A stretch of DNA of 64,000 nt. It comes from Marinactinospora thermotolerans DSM 45154. Lineage in GTDB: Bacteria > Actinomycetota > Actinomycetes > Streptosporangiales > Streptosporangiaceae. The notes under the pieces are model-generated. The model was not told the DNA's origin. It did not search any database and worked only from the letters and a program-made list of their open reading frames with translations. Location of the stretch: assembly GCF_900167435.1 (NCBI RefSeq), contig NZ_FUWS01000012.1, positions 130,323 through 194,322 of the forward strand, in the 5' to 3' direction. Of this stretch, positions 34,563-44,605 are shown piece by piece. Both the position numbers and the translations under genes were made by a program. The stretch's first letter is position 1. Each line of letters starts with the position of its first letter.

Positions 34563-35540
34563 CTAGCTCGCGCCCTCGAACAGGCTGGTGACCGAGCCGT
34601 CGCTGAAGACCTCGTTGATGGCCCGGGCCAGCAGCGGGGCGATCGACAGCTGGGTCAGCTTGTCGAAGGAGCGCTCCTTGGGCACCGGCAGCGAGTTGGT
34701 GATGACGACCTCGGAGATCCGGGAGTTCTGGAGGCGCTCCGCGGCCGGCCCCGACAGCACGCCGTGCGTGGCGGCGGCGATGACCTTCGAGGCGCCCTGC
34801 TCGAACAGCGCGTCGGCGGCCTTCACGATCGTGCCGGCGGTGTCGATCATGTCGTCGACCAGGATGCAGGTGCGGCCCTCGACCTCGCCGACCACCTCGT
34901 GCACCTTGACCTCGTTGGCGACGTCGGGGTCGCGCCGCTTGTGGATGATCGCCAGCGGCGCGCCCATCCGGTCGGCCCAGCGGTCCGCGGTGCGGACGCG
35001 TCCGGCGTCGGGAGAGACCACGGTGGCGTCGGCGACGTCGACCTGCGAGGCGACGTAGTCGGCGAGGATCGGCAACGCGAAGAGGTGGTCCACCGGGCCG
35101 TCGAAGAAGCCCTGGATCTGGTCGGTGTGCAGGTCGACCGCCATGAGCCGGTGCGCGCCCGCGGTGTAGAACAGGTCCGTCATCAACCGGGCGGAGATGG
35201 GCTCGCGCCCGCGGTGCTTCTTGTCCTGCCGGGCGTAGCCCAGGAAGGGCGTCACGACGGTGATGCGCTTGGCCGAGGCCCGCTTGAGCGCGTCCACCAT
35301 GATGAGCTGCTCCATGATGGACTCGTTGATCGGGTCGGAGTGGCACTGCAACACGAAAGCGTCGCAGCCGCGCACCGACTCCAGGTAACGCACGAAGATC
35401 TCGCCGTTGGCGAAGTCCTGGAACTTCGTCGGCGCCACGTCGATACCGAGCTGTTCGGCCACCTGTCCTGCCAGCTCAGGGTGGTTGCGCCCTGAGAAGA
35501 GCATGAGTTTCTTCTGACCTGCGGCCTTCATGCCGGTCAC
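34563..35540 (-). CDS. prs: Ribose-phosphate pyrophosphokinase (PRPP synthetase)
   Basis: 325-residue class I PRPP synthetase feeding purine, pyrimidine, His and Trp synthesis. LMLFSGRNHPELAGQVAEQLG starts the protein. DFANGEIFVRYLESVRG, the flexible-loop GYARQDKKHRGREPISARL, the Mg and substrate motif AVDLHTDQIQGFFDGPVDHL and the PRPP loop CILVDDMIDTAGTIVKAA are all present. A GTG start (VTGMKAAGQKKL) matches the usual actinobacterial N-terminus and lies behind GGGGG. It is 17 bases from the glmU stop, so the two form an operon. Confidence 0.97.
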   Translation of the reverse strand: MTGMKAAGQKKLMLFSGRNHPELAGQVAEQLGIDVAPTKFQDFANGEIFVRYLESVRGCDAFVLQCHSDPINESIMEQLIMVDALKRASAKRITVVTPFLGYARQDKKHRGREPISARLMTDLFYTAGAHRLMAVDLHTDQIQGFFDGPVDHLFALPILADYVASQVDVADATVVSPDAGRVRTADRWADRMGAPLAIIHKRRDPDVANEVKVHEVVGEVEGRTCILVDDMIDTAGTIVKAADALFEQGASKVIAAATHGVLSGPAAERLQNSRISEVVITNSLPVPKERSFDKLTQLSIAPLLARAINEVFSDGSVTSLFEGAS

Positions 35541-35557
35541 TGCTGTTTCCCCCACAA

Positions 35558-37012
35558 TCAGTCGCTCGCAGCGCTGTTCTCGTCCGCCCGTCGCGCGGCC
35601 TCGGCCGCGGGCGTCCCAGGGCGCTTGCGCTGTACCCACCCCTCGATGTTGCGCTGCTGACCGGCCGAGACCGCCAGTGCGCCGGGTGGGACGTCTTCGC
35701 GGACCACCGTTCCGGCGCCGGTGTAGGCGCCGTCCCCGACCCGGACGGGCGCGACGAACATGTTGTCGCTGCCGGTGCGGGCGTGGTCGCCGATGGTCGT
35801 GCGGTGCTTGGTGACACCGTCGTAGTTGACGAACACCGACGAGGCGCCGATGTTGACCCCACGGCCGATGTCGGCGTCGCCGACGTAGGTCAGGTGCGGA
35901 ACCTTCGTCCCCTCGCCGATGTTGGCGTTCTTCACCTCGACGTAGGTGCCGATCTTGACCTTGCGGTCCAGCACCGCGCCGGGACGCAGGTAGGCATAGG
36001 GACCGACGGTCGCCTCGGGGCCGATGAGCGCCTCGTGGGCGACGGTCATCGACACCACCGCGTCGGCGCCGACCTCGGTGTCACGCAGGACCGTGGCCGG
36101 ACCGATGTGGGCGCCCTCGCCGACGACGGTGCGCCCCTGGAGCTGGGTCTGCGGTTCGATGACCGCGTCACGGCCGACGCGGACCCCGGCGTCGACCCAG
36201 GTGGTGGCGGGGTCGACGATGGTCACGCCGTCGCGCATGAGAGCGGTGAGCAGCCGGTCGTTGAGCAGCCGGCGGGCCTCGGCGAGCTGGACGCGGTCGT
36301 TGACCCCCTGGATCTCGACCCAGTCGCCGGCCAGCGCCGCGCCGACGCGGTGACCGTCGCCGCGCAGGATCCCCACGGCGTCGGTGATGTACTCCTCGCC
36401 CTTGGCGTTGTCCGTGGACAGCCGCTTGACGACGTCGCTGAGGAGGGCGCCGTCGAAGGCGTACATGCCGGAGTTGATCTCGTCGATGGCGAGCTGCGCC
36501 TCGTCGGCGTCGGCGTGCTCGACGATCCCGGTGAAGACGCCATCGGCGTCGCGGACGATCCGGCCGTACCCCGCGGGGTCGGGGACCCGGGCCGAGAGCA
36601 CGGTGACGGCGTTCCCGGCCTCCTCGTGGGCGGCGACGAGCCCGGCCAGCGTCGCGCCGCGCAGCAGCGGCGTGTCGCCGTAGGCGAGCACGACCGTGCC
36701 CGACAGCTCGACACCCTGCTCACGCAGCGACTCCACCGCCATGCGGACGGCGTGGCCGGTGCCGTTCTGGCTGTCCTGGACGGCGGTGCCGACTCCGGGG
36801 GCCACATGCTGGAGGTGCTGGACGACCTGCTCGCGCCCGTGGCCCACGACGACCACGGTGCGCTCGGGGTCGAGTTCGGCGGCCGCGGCCAGGACGTGGC
36901 CTAGCATGCTGCGGCCGCAGATCTCGTGCAGGACCTTGGGAAGCCGGGACTTCATTCGGGTGCCCTCGCCCGCCGCGAGGACGATGACGGCAGCCGGGCG
37001 GCTCACGCTCAC
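35558..37012 (-). CDS. glmU: Bifunctional GlmU (UDP-GlcNAc synthesis)
   Basis: 484-residue enzyme acetylating glucosamine-1-phosphate and then uridylating it to UDP-GlcNAc for cell wall and polysaccharide. The N-terminal uridyltransferase has VIVLAAGEGTRMKSRLPKVLHEICG, QNGTGHAV and YGDTPLL. The C-terminal left-handed beta-helix shows hexapeptide repeats (IGPATVLRDTEVGADAVVS and following), EVKNANIGEGTKVPHLTYVGDADIG and the acetyltransferase His in NYDGVTKHRTTIGDHA. The GTG start VSVSRP is nine bases behind GAGGAG. Confidence 0.97.
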   Translation of the reverse strand: MSVSRPAAVIVLAAGEGTRMKSRLPKVLHEICGRSMLGHVLAAAAELDPERTVVVVGHGREQVVQHLQHVAPGVGTAVQDSQNGTGHAVRMAVESLREQGVELSGTVVLAYGDTPLLRGATLAGLVAAHEEAGNAVTVLSARVPDPAGYGRIVRDADGVFTGIVEHADADEAQLAIDEINSGMYAFDGALLSDVVKRLSTDNAKGEEYITDAVGILRGDGHRVGAALAGDWVEIQGVNDRVQLAEARRLLNDRLLTALMRDGVTIVDPATTWVDAGVRVGRDAVIEPQTQLQGRTVVGEGAHIGPATVLRDTEVGADAVVSMTVAHEALIGPEATVGPYAYLRPGAVLDRKVKIGTYVEVKNANIGEGTKVPHLTYVGDADIGRGVNIGASSVFVNYDGVTKHRTTIGDHARTGSDNMFVAPVRVGDGAYTGAGTVVREDVPPGALAVSAGQQRNIEGWVQRKRPGTPAAEAARRADENSAASD

Positions 37013-37310
37013 TGGCGGAGACTCCTCATGTCGCTGGCGGATGATCTGTGCGTCGGCGCACGACGGGATCGAACCCACGAAGCCGACGTGACGTGTCGGC
37101 GAAACTGACGGCAGTTTGCGGGCGCGCGAACAGAGAAGAGCCCGGGCCGACATGGGCAGCATACATCCGGGGCAATGCGACGGTGGGGGCGGTCCCACCC
37201 GGAGGACGGGACGCCGCGCCCGGCTCCGTCGGAGGCCGGGGCCGTGGGCGGCCCGCTCGGCGCGCCGCCTGTGAGATCGGCTACCCCCGCAGCGAGGCGG
37301 ACCTGAAGGG

Positions 37311-37382
37311 CTCCCGGGCTAGGACTCGAACCTAGAACAGACGGACCAAAACCGCCGGTGTTGCCGATTACACCACCCGGGA
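37311..37382 (-). tRNA. tRNA-Gln (anticodon TTG)
   Basis: 72-nucleotide cloverleaf on the minus strand. The acceptor arms TCCCGGG and CCCGGGA pair, with discriminator G. The D-arm contains GGTGTAATCGGC. The anticodon stem GGCGG/CCGTC encloses the loop TTTTGGT with anticodon TTG, and the T-arm is CTAGG TTCGAGT CCTAG. No encoded CCA. It lies upstream of glmU on the same strand, separated by about 300 bases in which I see no gene, only GC-rich imperfect hairpins near 37180-37260. Confidence 0.95.
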
Positions 37383-37572
37383 CCGCGATCAGAGCACACC
37401 CGGACCGACGTCGCTTCCGATCGGGGTTCGACCGCTGAGGCAAACGATAGCGGGTCGTCCCCACCAGAGCACACCCATATGTCGCGGTCAGGCCGCGCCG
37501 AGGTGACACGCCCCTCTCCCCTTTTGTCGCGAGCGGGACTTTGCCGCCTGTTTTCCCGCTCACATCTTGCCA

Positions 37573-37616
37573 AACCTACGGCTGCGTAGGTTACGGTTAC
37601 GTAGGTATAGGTTACG
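37573..37616 (+). promoter_or_regulatory. Operator/promoter region of the desaturase operon
   Basis: The perfect inverted repeat AACCTACGgctgCGTAGGTT (37573-37592) is followed at once by further copies of the half-sites, GGTTACG and TACGTAGGT, up to 37616. Similar TACGTAGG/TTACG arrays precede desaturase genes controlled by TetR-type repressors in actinobacteria, and a TetR gene follows this desaturase. About 85 bases remain to the start codon. Confidence 0.7.
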
Positions 37617-37700
37617 CGGCCGTCGTCCGGGCGTCGCGTCCTCGCCCCTACCCGGCGAGGACGCGACGATTCACACAACGGCCTTGAACGAGGTGGGCAG

Positions 37701-38657
37701 ATGACCACAGCACCCGAGACCGCTCTCGACTCCACGAAACGCACGCCCGAGCCGGAGCTGGACCCGGAGGGCCAGTCACTCGGCAACCGGATCACGGTCT
37801 TCTTCTTCGTCCTGGTCCCCCTGCTCGCTCTCATCGCGGCCGTCCCCTTCGCCTGGGGGTGGGGACTGACCTGGCTCGACATCGCCATCGGCGCCGTGTT
37901 CTACGTCATCGGCGGCCTGGGCATCACCGTGGGCTTCCACCGGCACTTCACCCATGGCTCCTTCAAGGCCAAGCGCCCGCTGCGCATCGCCCTGGCCATC
38001 GCCGGCAGCCTCGCCATCGAGGGCGGCGTCATCAAGTGGGTCGCCGACCACCGCCGTCACCACAAGTACGCCGACGCCGAGGGCGACCCGCACTCGCCGT
38101 GGCGCTTCGGCGACGACTGGCGTTCGGTCGCCAAGGGCCTGTTCTACGCGCACATGGCCTGGATGTTCCTCAGCGAGGAGAAGACCTCTCCCAAGCGCTT
38201 CGCGCCCGACCTGCTCAAGGACAAGGACCTCGTCAAGATCGACCGCTGGTTCGGCGCGATCGTGTTGTTCTCGCTCCTGGCCCCGGCCGTGATCGGCGGT
38301 CTGATCACCATGTCCTGGTGGGGGGCCTTCACCGCCTTCTTCTGGGGCGGCCTGGTGCGCGTGGCCCTGCTGCACCACGTGACCTGGTCGGTCAACTCGA
38401 TCTGCCACACGATCGGTGAGGAGAACTTCGAAGTCCGCGACCGTTCGCGTAACGTGTGGTGGCTGGCGATTCCCTCGTTCGGGGAGTCCTGGCACAACCT
38501 CCACCATGCCGACCCCACCTGCGCCCGGCACGGCGTCCTGAAGGGTCAGATCGACATCTCCGCTCGCGTCATCTGGGCCTTCGAGAAGCTGGGCTGGGCC
38601 ACCAAGGTGCGCTGGCCCAACGCGGAACGTCTCGCCGCCAAACGCGTCAGCGTCTGA
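37701..38657 (+). CDS. Acyl-CoA/acyl-lipid delta-9 desaturase
   Basis: 318-residue membrane di-iron desaturase introducing a double bond into saturated fatty acyl chains. Three His boxes are visible: HRHFTH near residue 80, HRRHHKYAD near residue 116 and WHNLHHADPTCARHG near residue 262. About four membrane segments lie in two hairpins (ITVFFFVLVPLLALIAAVPFAWGWGL first). The ATG follows GAGGTGGG. The preceding operator array and the TetR gene 14 bases downstream suggest feedback control by fatty-acyl signals. Confidence 0.95.
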   Translation: MTTAPETALDSTKRTPEPELDPEGQSLGNRITVFFFVLVPLLALIAAVPFAWGWGLTWLDIAIGAVFYVIGGLGITVGFHRHFTHGSFKAKRPLRIALAIAGSLAIEGGVIKWVADHRRHHKYADAEGDPHSPWRFGDDWRSVAKGLFYAHMAWMFLSEEKTSPKRFAPDLLKDKDLVKIDRWFGAIVLFSLLAPAVIGGLITMSWWGAFTAFFWGGLVRVALLHHVTWSVNSICHTIGEENFEVRDRSRNVWWLAIPSFGESWHNLHHADPTCARHGVLKGQIDISARVIWAFEKLGWATKVRWPNAERLAAKRVSV

Positions 38658-38671
38658 TCTGATTGGCGATC

Positions 38672-39310
38672 ATGGAAGCCGTGAGCGAGCAGAAACCCCG
38701 GTCCCGCAGGAAGCGCATGACCGGCAAGGAACGTCGAGAACAACTTCTCGACATCGGGCGGGAACTGTTCGCCGAGCGCGGCTTCGACGGTACGTCGATC
38801 GAGGAGATCGCGGCTCGGGCGGGCGTCTCCAAACCCGTGGTCTATGAGCACTTCGGCGGCAAGGAGGGCATCTACGCCGTCGTCGTGGACCGTGAGATGC
38901 AGCGGCTGCTGGGCATGGTCAGCGACGCCCTGATCGGTGACCACGCCCGCACCAAGCTGGAGCGCGCGGCCTTGGCACTGCTGCGCTACATCGAGGAGAG
39001 CAGCCAGGGTTTCCGGATCCTGGCCCGCGACTCCCACGCCGCGTCGGCCACGGGGAGTTTCGCCAGTCTCATCAGCGACATCGCCTCACAGGTCGAGCAC
39101 ATCCTGGCCGAGGAGTTCAAGTCACGCGGCTACGATCCCAAGCTCGCCCCGCTGTACGCGCAGTCGCTGGTGGGCATGGTCGCCCTCACCGGACAGTGGT
39201 GGCTGGAGGTGCGCAAGCCCAAACGCGAGGTGGTCGCCGCGCACCTGGTCAACCTGGCCTGGAACGGCCTGTCGAGCCTGGACCCCAAACCGCGGCTGGA
39301 GAGCGCGTAA
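38672..39310 (+). CDS. TetR-family regulator downstream of the desaturase
   Basis: 212-residue TetR repressor. The helix-turn-helix lies near residues 20-65 (RREQLLDIGRELFAERGFDGTSIEEIAARAGVSKPVVYEHFGGKEGIYAVV). The all-helical C-terminal part (ARDSHAASATGSFASLISDIASQVEHILA) resembles fatty-acid-responsive members such as FasR-like proteins. Co-transcribed with the desaturase 14 bases upstream, it most likely binds the CCTACG/CGTAGG array at 37573. I used the ATG of MEAVSEQ; a TTG three codons earlier and a GTG three codons later are alternatives, and ribosome-binding sites do not decide. Confidence 0.88.
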   Translation: MEAVSEQKPRSRRKRMTGKERREQLLDIGRELFAERGFDGTSIEEIAARAGVSKPVVYEHFGGKEGIYAVVVDREMQRLLGMVSDALIGDHARTKLERAALALLRYIEESSQGFRILARDSHAASATGSFASLISDIASQVEHILAEEFKSRGYDPKLAPLYAQSLVGMVALTGQWWLEVRKPKREVVAAHLVNLAWNGLSSLDPKPRLESA

Positions 39311-39394
39311 CGGCGCCGTGCCGCCGGGTGCCCCTGCCGGCCGGAGCCGCGCCGCCGGATCGGTTGAGGGGGAACTCGCTCTCCGACCGCACTA

Positions 39395-39408
39395 TCTCGA
39401 TATCGAGA
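39395..39408 (+). promoter_or_regulatory. Palindromic MarR-type operator TCTCGATATCGAGA
   Basis: Perfect 14-base palindrome ending 14 bases before the MarR gene's ATG, inside an AT-rich patch. The position implies autoregulation by occlusion of the promoter or start region. Confidence 0.7.
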
Positions 39409-39422
39409 GATAAGCTGTGGCC

Positions 39423-39932
39423 ATGCGCGACGAGGTTGATGGGCTGGTCGAGGCGTGGCGGGCGGAACGCCCCGACCTCGACGTCGAGCCGCTCCAGGTC
39501 CTCAGCCGGGTCTCCCGCCTGGCCCGGCACCTGGACCGCGCACGACGCACGGTGTTCACCGAACACGGCCTGGAGCCGTGGGAGTTCGACGTGCTCGCCG
39601 AGCTCCGCCGCTCCGGACCGCCCTACGAGCTGAGCCCGGGCCGCCTGCTGCGCGCCACGCTCGTCACCTCCGGCACCATGACCAACCGGATCGACCGCCT
39701 CGCCGCGGCCGGCCTGGTGCGCCGCTTCCCCGATCCCGCCGACAAGCGGGGCGTCCTGGTCCGCCTGACCGATGAGGGCCGGGAGCGGGTCGACGGCGCG
39801 CTGACCGCGCTGCTGGACTACGAGAAGACGATCCTGGGAGCGATGCCCGCCTCGGAGCGGCGCCGGCTCGCCGCCCTGCTCAGGTCCCTGCTGTCCCCCC
39901 TCGACGAGCCCGACCCCCGCCAGCGCACCTGA
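39423..39932 (+). CDS. MarR-family transcriptional regulator
   Basis: 169-residue winged-helix repressor. VLSRVSRLARHLDRARRTVFTEHGLEPWEFDVLAELRRSG forms the dimerisation and first helices. The recognition helix ATLVTSGTMTNRIDRLAAAGLVRRFPDPADKRGVLVRLT, with the DxR wing, is typical of the MarR family. A perfect palindrome just upstream suggests autoregulation. No efflux or enzyme gene is divergently paired, so the wider target is unknown. The ATG was chosen; an in-frame GTG two codons earlier is possible. Confidence 0.9.
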   Translation: MRDEVDGLVEAWRAERPDLDVEPLQVLSRVSRLARHLDRARRTVFTEHGLEPWEFDVLAELRRSGPPYELSPGRLLRATLVTSGTMTNRIDRLAAAGLVRRFPDPADKRGVLVRLTDEGRERVDGALTALLDYEKTILGAMPASERRRLAALLRSLLSPLDEPDPRQRT

Positions 39933-40001
39933 GACCGTGGACGGGCGCGTCCCGGCGCGGCCGTCCCGACCGCCTGTGCCCGGACGTCCCGAGGAGCAGA
40001 C

Positions 40002-40934
40002 GTGACCCCACGCAGATGGGCCTCCGCCATGGCCGCCGCCGCCCTGACCCTCCTGGCCGGATGCACCGCCGCCTCGGAAGGTCCGTCCACGGCGCCCTCC
40101 GACCTCCCGCGTCACTACCTGTCCCTGGGAGACTCGCTGGCCGTGGGGGCCCGCCCCGACGGGACCGGCGGCCTGGTCGAGACCGACGAGGGCTACCCCG
40201 ACGTGCTCGCGCGCACCCTGCGGGAACGCCTCCCCTCCCTGGAACACGAGCGGCTGGGGTGCTCGGGAGAGGACAGCGCGAGCTTCCTCGGCGGAGGGGC
40301 GCCGGGATGCGACCACCCGGCCGGGTCCCAGCTCGCCGCGGCCGAGGGGTTCCTCCGCGAGCACCGTGACCGGACCACGCTGGTGACGATCGACATCGGC
40401 GCCAACGACGTCATGCGCTGCGCCTCCCTGACGGAGGGGCTCTCGTCCGCGCGCATCGACGAGACCTGCGTCCGCGAGGGGCTGTCGGCCGTCGAACGCA
40501 ATGTCCCGCAGATCGCCGAGCGGCTGCGCGCCGCGGCCGGCGAGGACGTCCCCATCGTCGGCATGACCTACTACAACCCGTTCCTCGCCGTCCTGCTGCT
40601 CGACGGCGCCGGGACGGCGGCCCCACCCCTGGCTGAGGGGCGCGCCCCCGGGGAACTCGCCCGCTACTCGGCGGACGTCGTGGCCGAGCTGAACGCGACG
40701 CTCACCGACGCCTACGCCTCCGCGGGGATCGAGGTCGCCGACGTCGCCGCGGCCTTCGACTCCGACGATTTCCAGGTCCCCGCCGACAGCGAGACCGGCC
40801 TGCCCGCCAACGCGCAACTGATCTGCGACACCACCTGGATGTGCGACATCGGGGTGGGGCCGGACATCCATCCCCGCCCCTCCGGAGCCGAGCGGATCGC
40901 CCGGACGTTCGCCGACACGCTCGAAGGGACCTGA
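40002..40934 (+). CDS. SGNH/GDSL-type hydrolase lipoprotein
   Basis: 310-residue predicted lipoprotein esterase or lipase. The signal peptide ends in LLAGCT (lipobox Cys near residue 21). The SGNH blocks are YLSLGDSLAVGARP (catalytic Ser near residue 44), a Gly region, TIDIGANDVMRC (Asn) and DIHPRPSGAERIA with the catalytic Asp and His. Several Cys pairs (LGCSGEDS with APGCDH; LICDTTWMCDIG) suggest extracellular disulfides. The GTG start lies behind GAGGAG. The substrate is unknown; neighbours do not indicate one. Confidence 0.9.
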   Translation: MTPRRWASAMAAAALTLLAGCTAASEGPSTAPSDLPRHYLSLGDSLAVGARPDGTGGLVETDEGYPDVLARTLRERLPSLEHERLGCSGEDSASFLGGGAPGCDHPAGSQLAAAEGFLREHRDRTTLVTIDIGANDVMRCASLTEGLSSARIDETCVREGLSAVERNVPQIAERLRAAAGEDVPIVGMTYYNPFLAVLLLDGAGTAAPPLAEGRAPGELARYSADVVAELNATLTDAYASAGIEVADVAAAFDSDDFQVPADSETGLPANAQLICDTTWMCDIGVGPDIHPRPSGAERIARTFADTLEGT

Positions 40935-40966
40935 GCCGGCGTAGCGCGCGGCGCGGGGAGGACGGG

Positions 40967-40996
40967 GCGGGGCGGCCCGGCACCGGGCCGCCCCGC
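40967..40996. terminator. Bidirectional terminator between the SGNH hydrolase and ABC-F genes
   Basis: Perfect 14-base-pair GC stem (GCGGGGCGGCCCGG with its complement) and a two-base loop between convergent stops. Confidence 0.8.
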
Positions 40997-40999
40997 GGG

Positions 41000-42784
<1,785 letters not shown>

Positions 42785-42902
42785 CGTGGTTCCATTGTGC
42801 TGGCTCCACCCGACCGCGCGGACCATTCCTCTTCCTGCGCGCACTCCCCGAAACGCCGGCGACCCCCGCCGATCATCGTGCGAGGGCTCGCCGGTCGCGG
42901 GG

Positions 42903-43841
42903 TCAGGCGGCGAAGAAGGAACGTACGGCGGCGGCGATGCCCGGCACGTCGAGGCCGTGGAGGCGATCATGGTCGGCCGTCGTCCCATAGGCCCGCACCT
43001 CCGTCTCGCGGGAGACCCCCAGCGACCTTTGCCGGTGCCGCCGGTCCTCCAACGCGACCGCGACCTCGGGGGCGGAGGTTCCCGCCAGGTAGGGCTCGAC
43101 CACCATCACGTCGGCCCGGCCGGCCGCCGCGACGATCCTGTTCAGCCCCGCGCGGTCGAACGGTCGCACCGTGGCCAGGTAGGCCACCGTCACGTCGACC
43201 CCCTCCGTCGCGGCGAGCACCCGGTCCAGCATCGGCCCCACCGCCACGACCACTCCCAGTGACCGCGCCGACCCCGCCCGGACGACCACCATGCCCTGTC
43301 CCACCGGACGGGCCGCCGCGTTGCCCCGGGAGGACAGGCGCAGGTAGACGCGCTCGTCCGAGGCCAGCGCGGAGCGCAGCAGGTCCGGCACCTCGTCCTG
43401 GTGGCCGGGGACGTGCACGGTCCAGCCCGGCAGGGTGTCCAGCAGGGCGACGTCGCCCGGCGCCATGTGGGTGCGCCCGGCCTCGGGCGCGTCGTAGGAG
43501 CCGCCGATGCTGACCAGCACCGCGCCGACGTCCTGGTGTCCCAGGTCGAGTTTGACCTGCTCGAACGGACGCTCCAGCAGGAAGGGGGTGTAGGTGTGCA
43601 CGACCGGGCGCAGACCGGTCAACGCCAGGCCGCCGGCGACACCGATCATCAACTGCTCGCGTATGCCGACGTTGATGACCCGGTCCGGGTGCCGGGCGGC
43701 CACCGCGGTGAACCGATCGGCGGAGATGTCGGCGAGGACCAGGGCCACCCGGGGGTCGGCGTCCAGCGCCTCGGTCACGGTGGTGATGAACACCTCCCGC
43801 ATCTCCTGGGAGGTGACGGTCGGTGGGACGGTCAGGGTCAT
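42903..43841 (-). CDS. Split transketolase, C-terminal subunit
   Basis: 312-residue protein covering the pyrimidine-binding and C-terminal domains of a transketolase-like enzyme. VALVLADISADRF, the catalytic-Glu region RVINVGIREQLMIGVAGGLALTGLRPVVHTYTPFL, GGSYDAPEAGRTHMAPGDVALLDTLPGWTVHVPGH and a C-terminal Rossmann-like domain are seen. The N-terminal partner is encoded six bases upstream. Together they would transfer a two-carbon ketol unit, in the pentose phosphate pathway or in a specialised sugar pathway. Its full-length counterpart is normally elsewhere in actinobacterial genomes, so this pair is likely an alternative enzyme. Confidence 0.9.
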   Translation of the reverse strand: MTLTVPPTVTSQEMREVFITTVTEALDADPRVALVLADISADRFTAVAARHPDRVINVGIREQLMIGVAGGLALTGLRPVVHTYTPFLLERPFEQVKLDLGHQDVGAVLVSIGGSYDAPEAGRTHMAPGDVALLDTLPGWTVHVPGHQDEVPDLLRSALASDERVYLRLSSRGNAAARPVGQGMVVVRAGSARSLGVVVAVGPMLDRVLAATEGVDVTVAYLATVRPFDRAGLNRIVAAAGRADVMVVEPYLAGTSAPEVAVALEDRRHRQRSLGVSRETEVRAYGTTADHDRLHGLDVPGIAAAVRSFFAA

Positions 43842-43847
43842 CTGTTG

Positions 43848-44540
43848 TCACTCCTTGGGTGCGACCCGGGCCACGACGGCCAGCGGGTGTCCGGTGTGGG
43901 GGGCGGTGAACGCCTCGTAGAGGGCCGCGTGGTCGCGTCCGTTGACGGTGCGGGTGGCCCACCCCTCACGGGCGAACCGGTCGGCGATGCCGCCCGGCCA
44001 GCCGAGTGACGCCGAGCGGTTGTCGATGACGACGGCGGTGAGTTCGGTCATCCCGAGCCTTCCGGCGACCGCGATCGCCTCGTGGTTGCTGCCCTCGTCC
44101 AGTTCGGCGTCGCCGAGGAGGACGACGACGCGCGGGGTGGTGCGGCCCTGGGCGCGCAGCCCCAGCACCGTGCCCAGGGCGAGCCCCAGGCCGTGTCCGA
44201 GCGAACCGCTGCCGATCTCCACCCCGGGGATGAGGGTCCGGTCGGGATGCTGTCCGAGCGGGGAGTCGACGCGGTTCCAATGGCGCAGCGTGCGCGCGTT
44301 GAGGAACCCCTTCGCCGCGAGCACCGCGTAGTAGCAGATCGGCCCGTGCCCCTTGGAGAGGAGGAACCGGTCACGGTCGGGGTCGTCGATCCGGTCGGGG
44401 GCCACGTTGAGGACGCGGTCGTAGAGGACCCAGAGCACATCCAGGGTGGACGTCGCGGCCGCCTGGTGTTTCTCGTCGCCTGACATCAGTCCGATGAGCG
44501 CGGGCAGATCGGCGTACCTGGAAAGAGTCGTCGTCGCCAT
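43848..44540 (-). CDS. Split transketolase, N-terminal (thiamine diphosphate) subunit
   Basis: 230-residue N-terminal half. RFLLSKGHGPICYYAVLAAKGF near residue 60 and GVEIGSGSLGHGLGLALGTVLGLRAQG are typical. The thiamine diphosphate and Mg motif is GDAELDEGSNHEAIAVAGRLGMTELTAVVIDNR near residue 142. It starts opposite soxR across a 65-base gap with a SoxR-box-like palindrome. There is no ribosome-binding site before the ATG, and the proposed -10 element is seven bases upstream of it, so the mRNA may be leaderless. Confidence 0.9.
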   Translation of the reverse strand: MATTTLSRYADLPALIGLMSGDEKHQAAATSTLDVLWVLYDRVLNVAPDRIDDPDRDRFLLSKGHGPICYYAVLAAKGFLNARTLRHWNRVDSPLGQHPDRTLIPGVEIGSGSLGHGLGLALGTVLGLRAQGRTTPRVVVLLGDAELDEGSNHEAIAVAGRLGMTELTAVVIDNRSASLGWPGGIADRFAREGWATRTVNGRDHAALYEAFTAPHTGHPLAVVARVAPKE

Positions 44541-44546
44541 GCCGCC

Positions 44547-44577
44547 AGTCTCGAACCTCGAGTTAACTAGAGGTCAA
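44547..44577 (-). promoter_or_regulatory. SoxR-type operator inside a 19-bp-spacer promoter
   Basis: The palindrome ACCTCGAGTTAACTAGAGGT (44555-44574, one mismatched pair) lies between a -35 element TTGACC (44572-44577 on the minus strand) and a weak -10 element GAGACT (44547-44552), with a 19-base spacer. A long spacer carrying the operator is the hallmark of MerR-family activation. The site serves the split transketolase on the minus strand and lies 31 bases before soxR on the plus strand. Confidence 0.7.
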
Positions 44578-44605
44578 GCGTCCGGACCCTGGAACGGAGA
44601 GTGAC

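Noticed and set aside
37040-37115. A T-arm-like string (GGTTCGATCCCG on the minus strand) suggesting a second tRNA before glmU
   Set aside because: The T-stem has two mismatches and no acceptor, D- or anticodon arm could be folded around it. At most it is a tRNA remnant.
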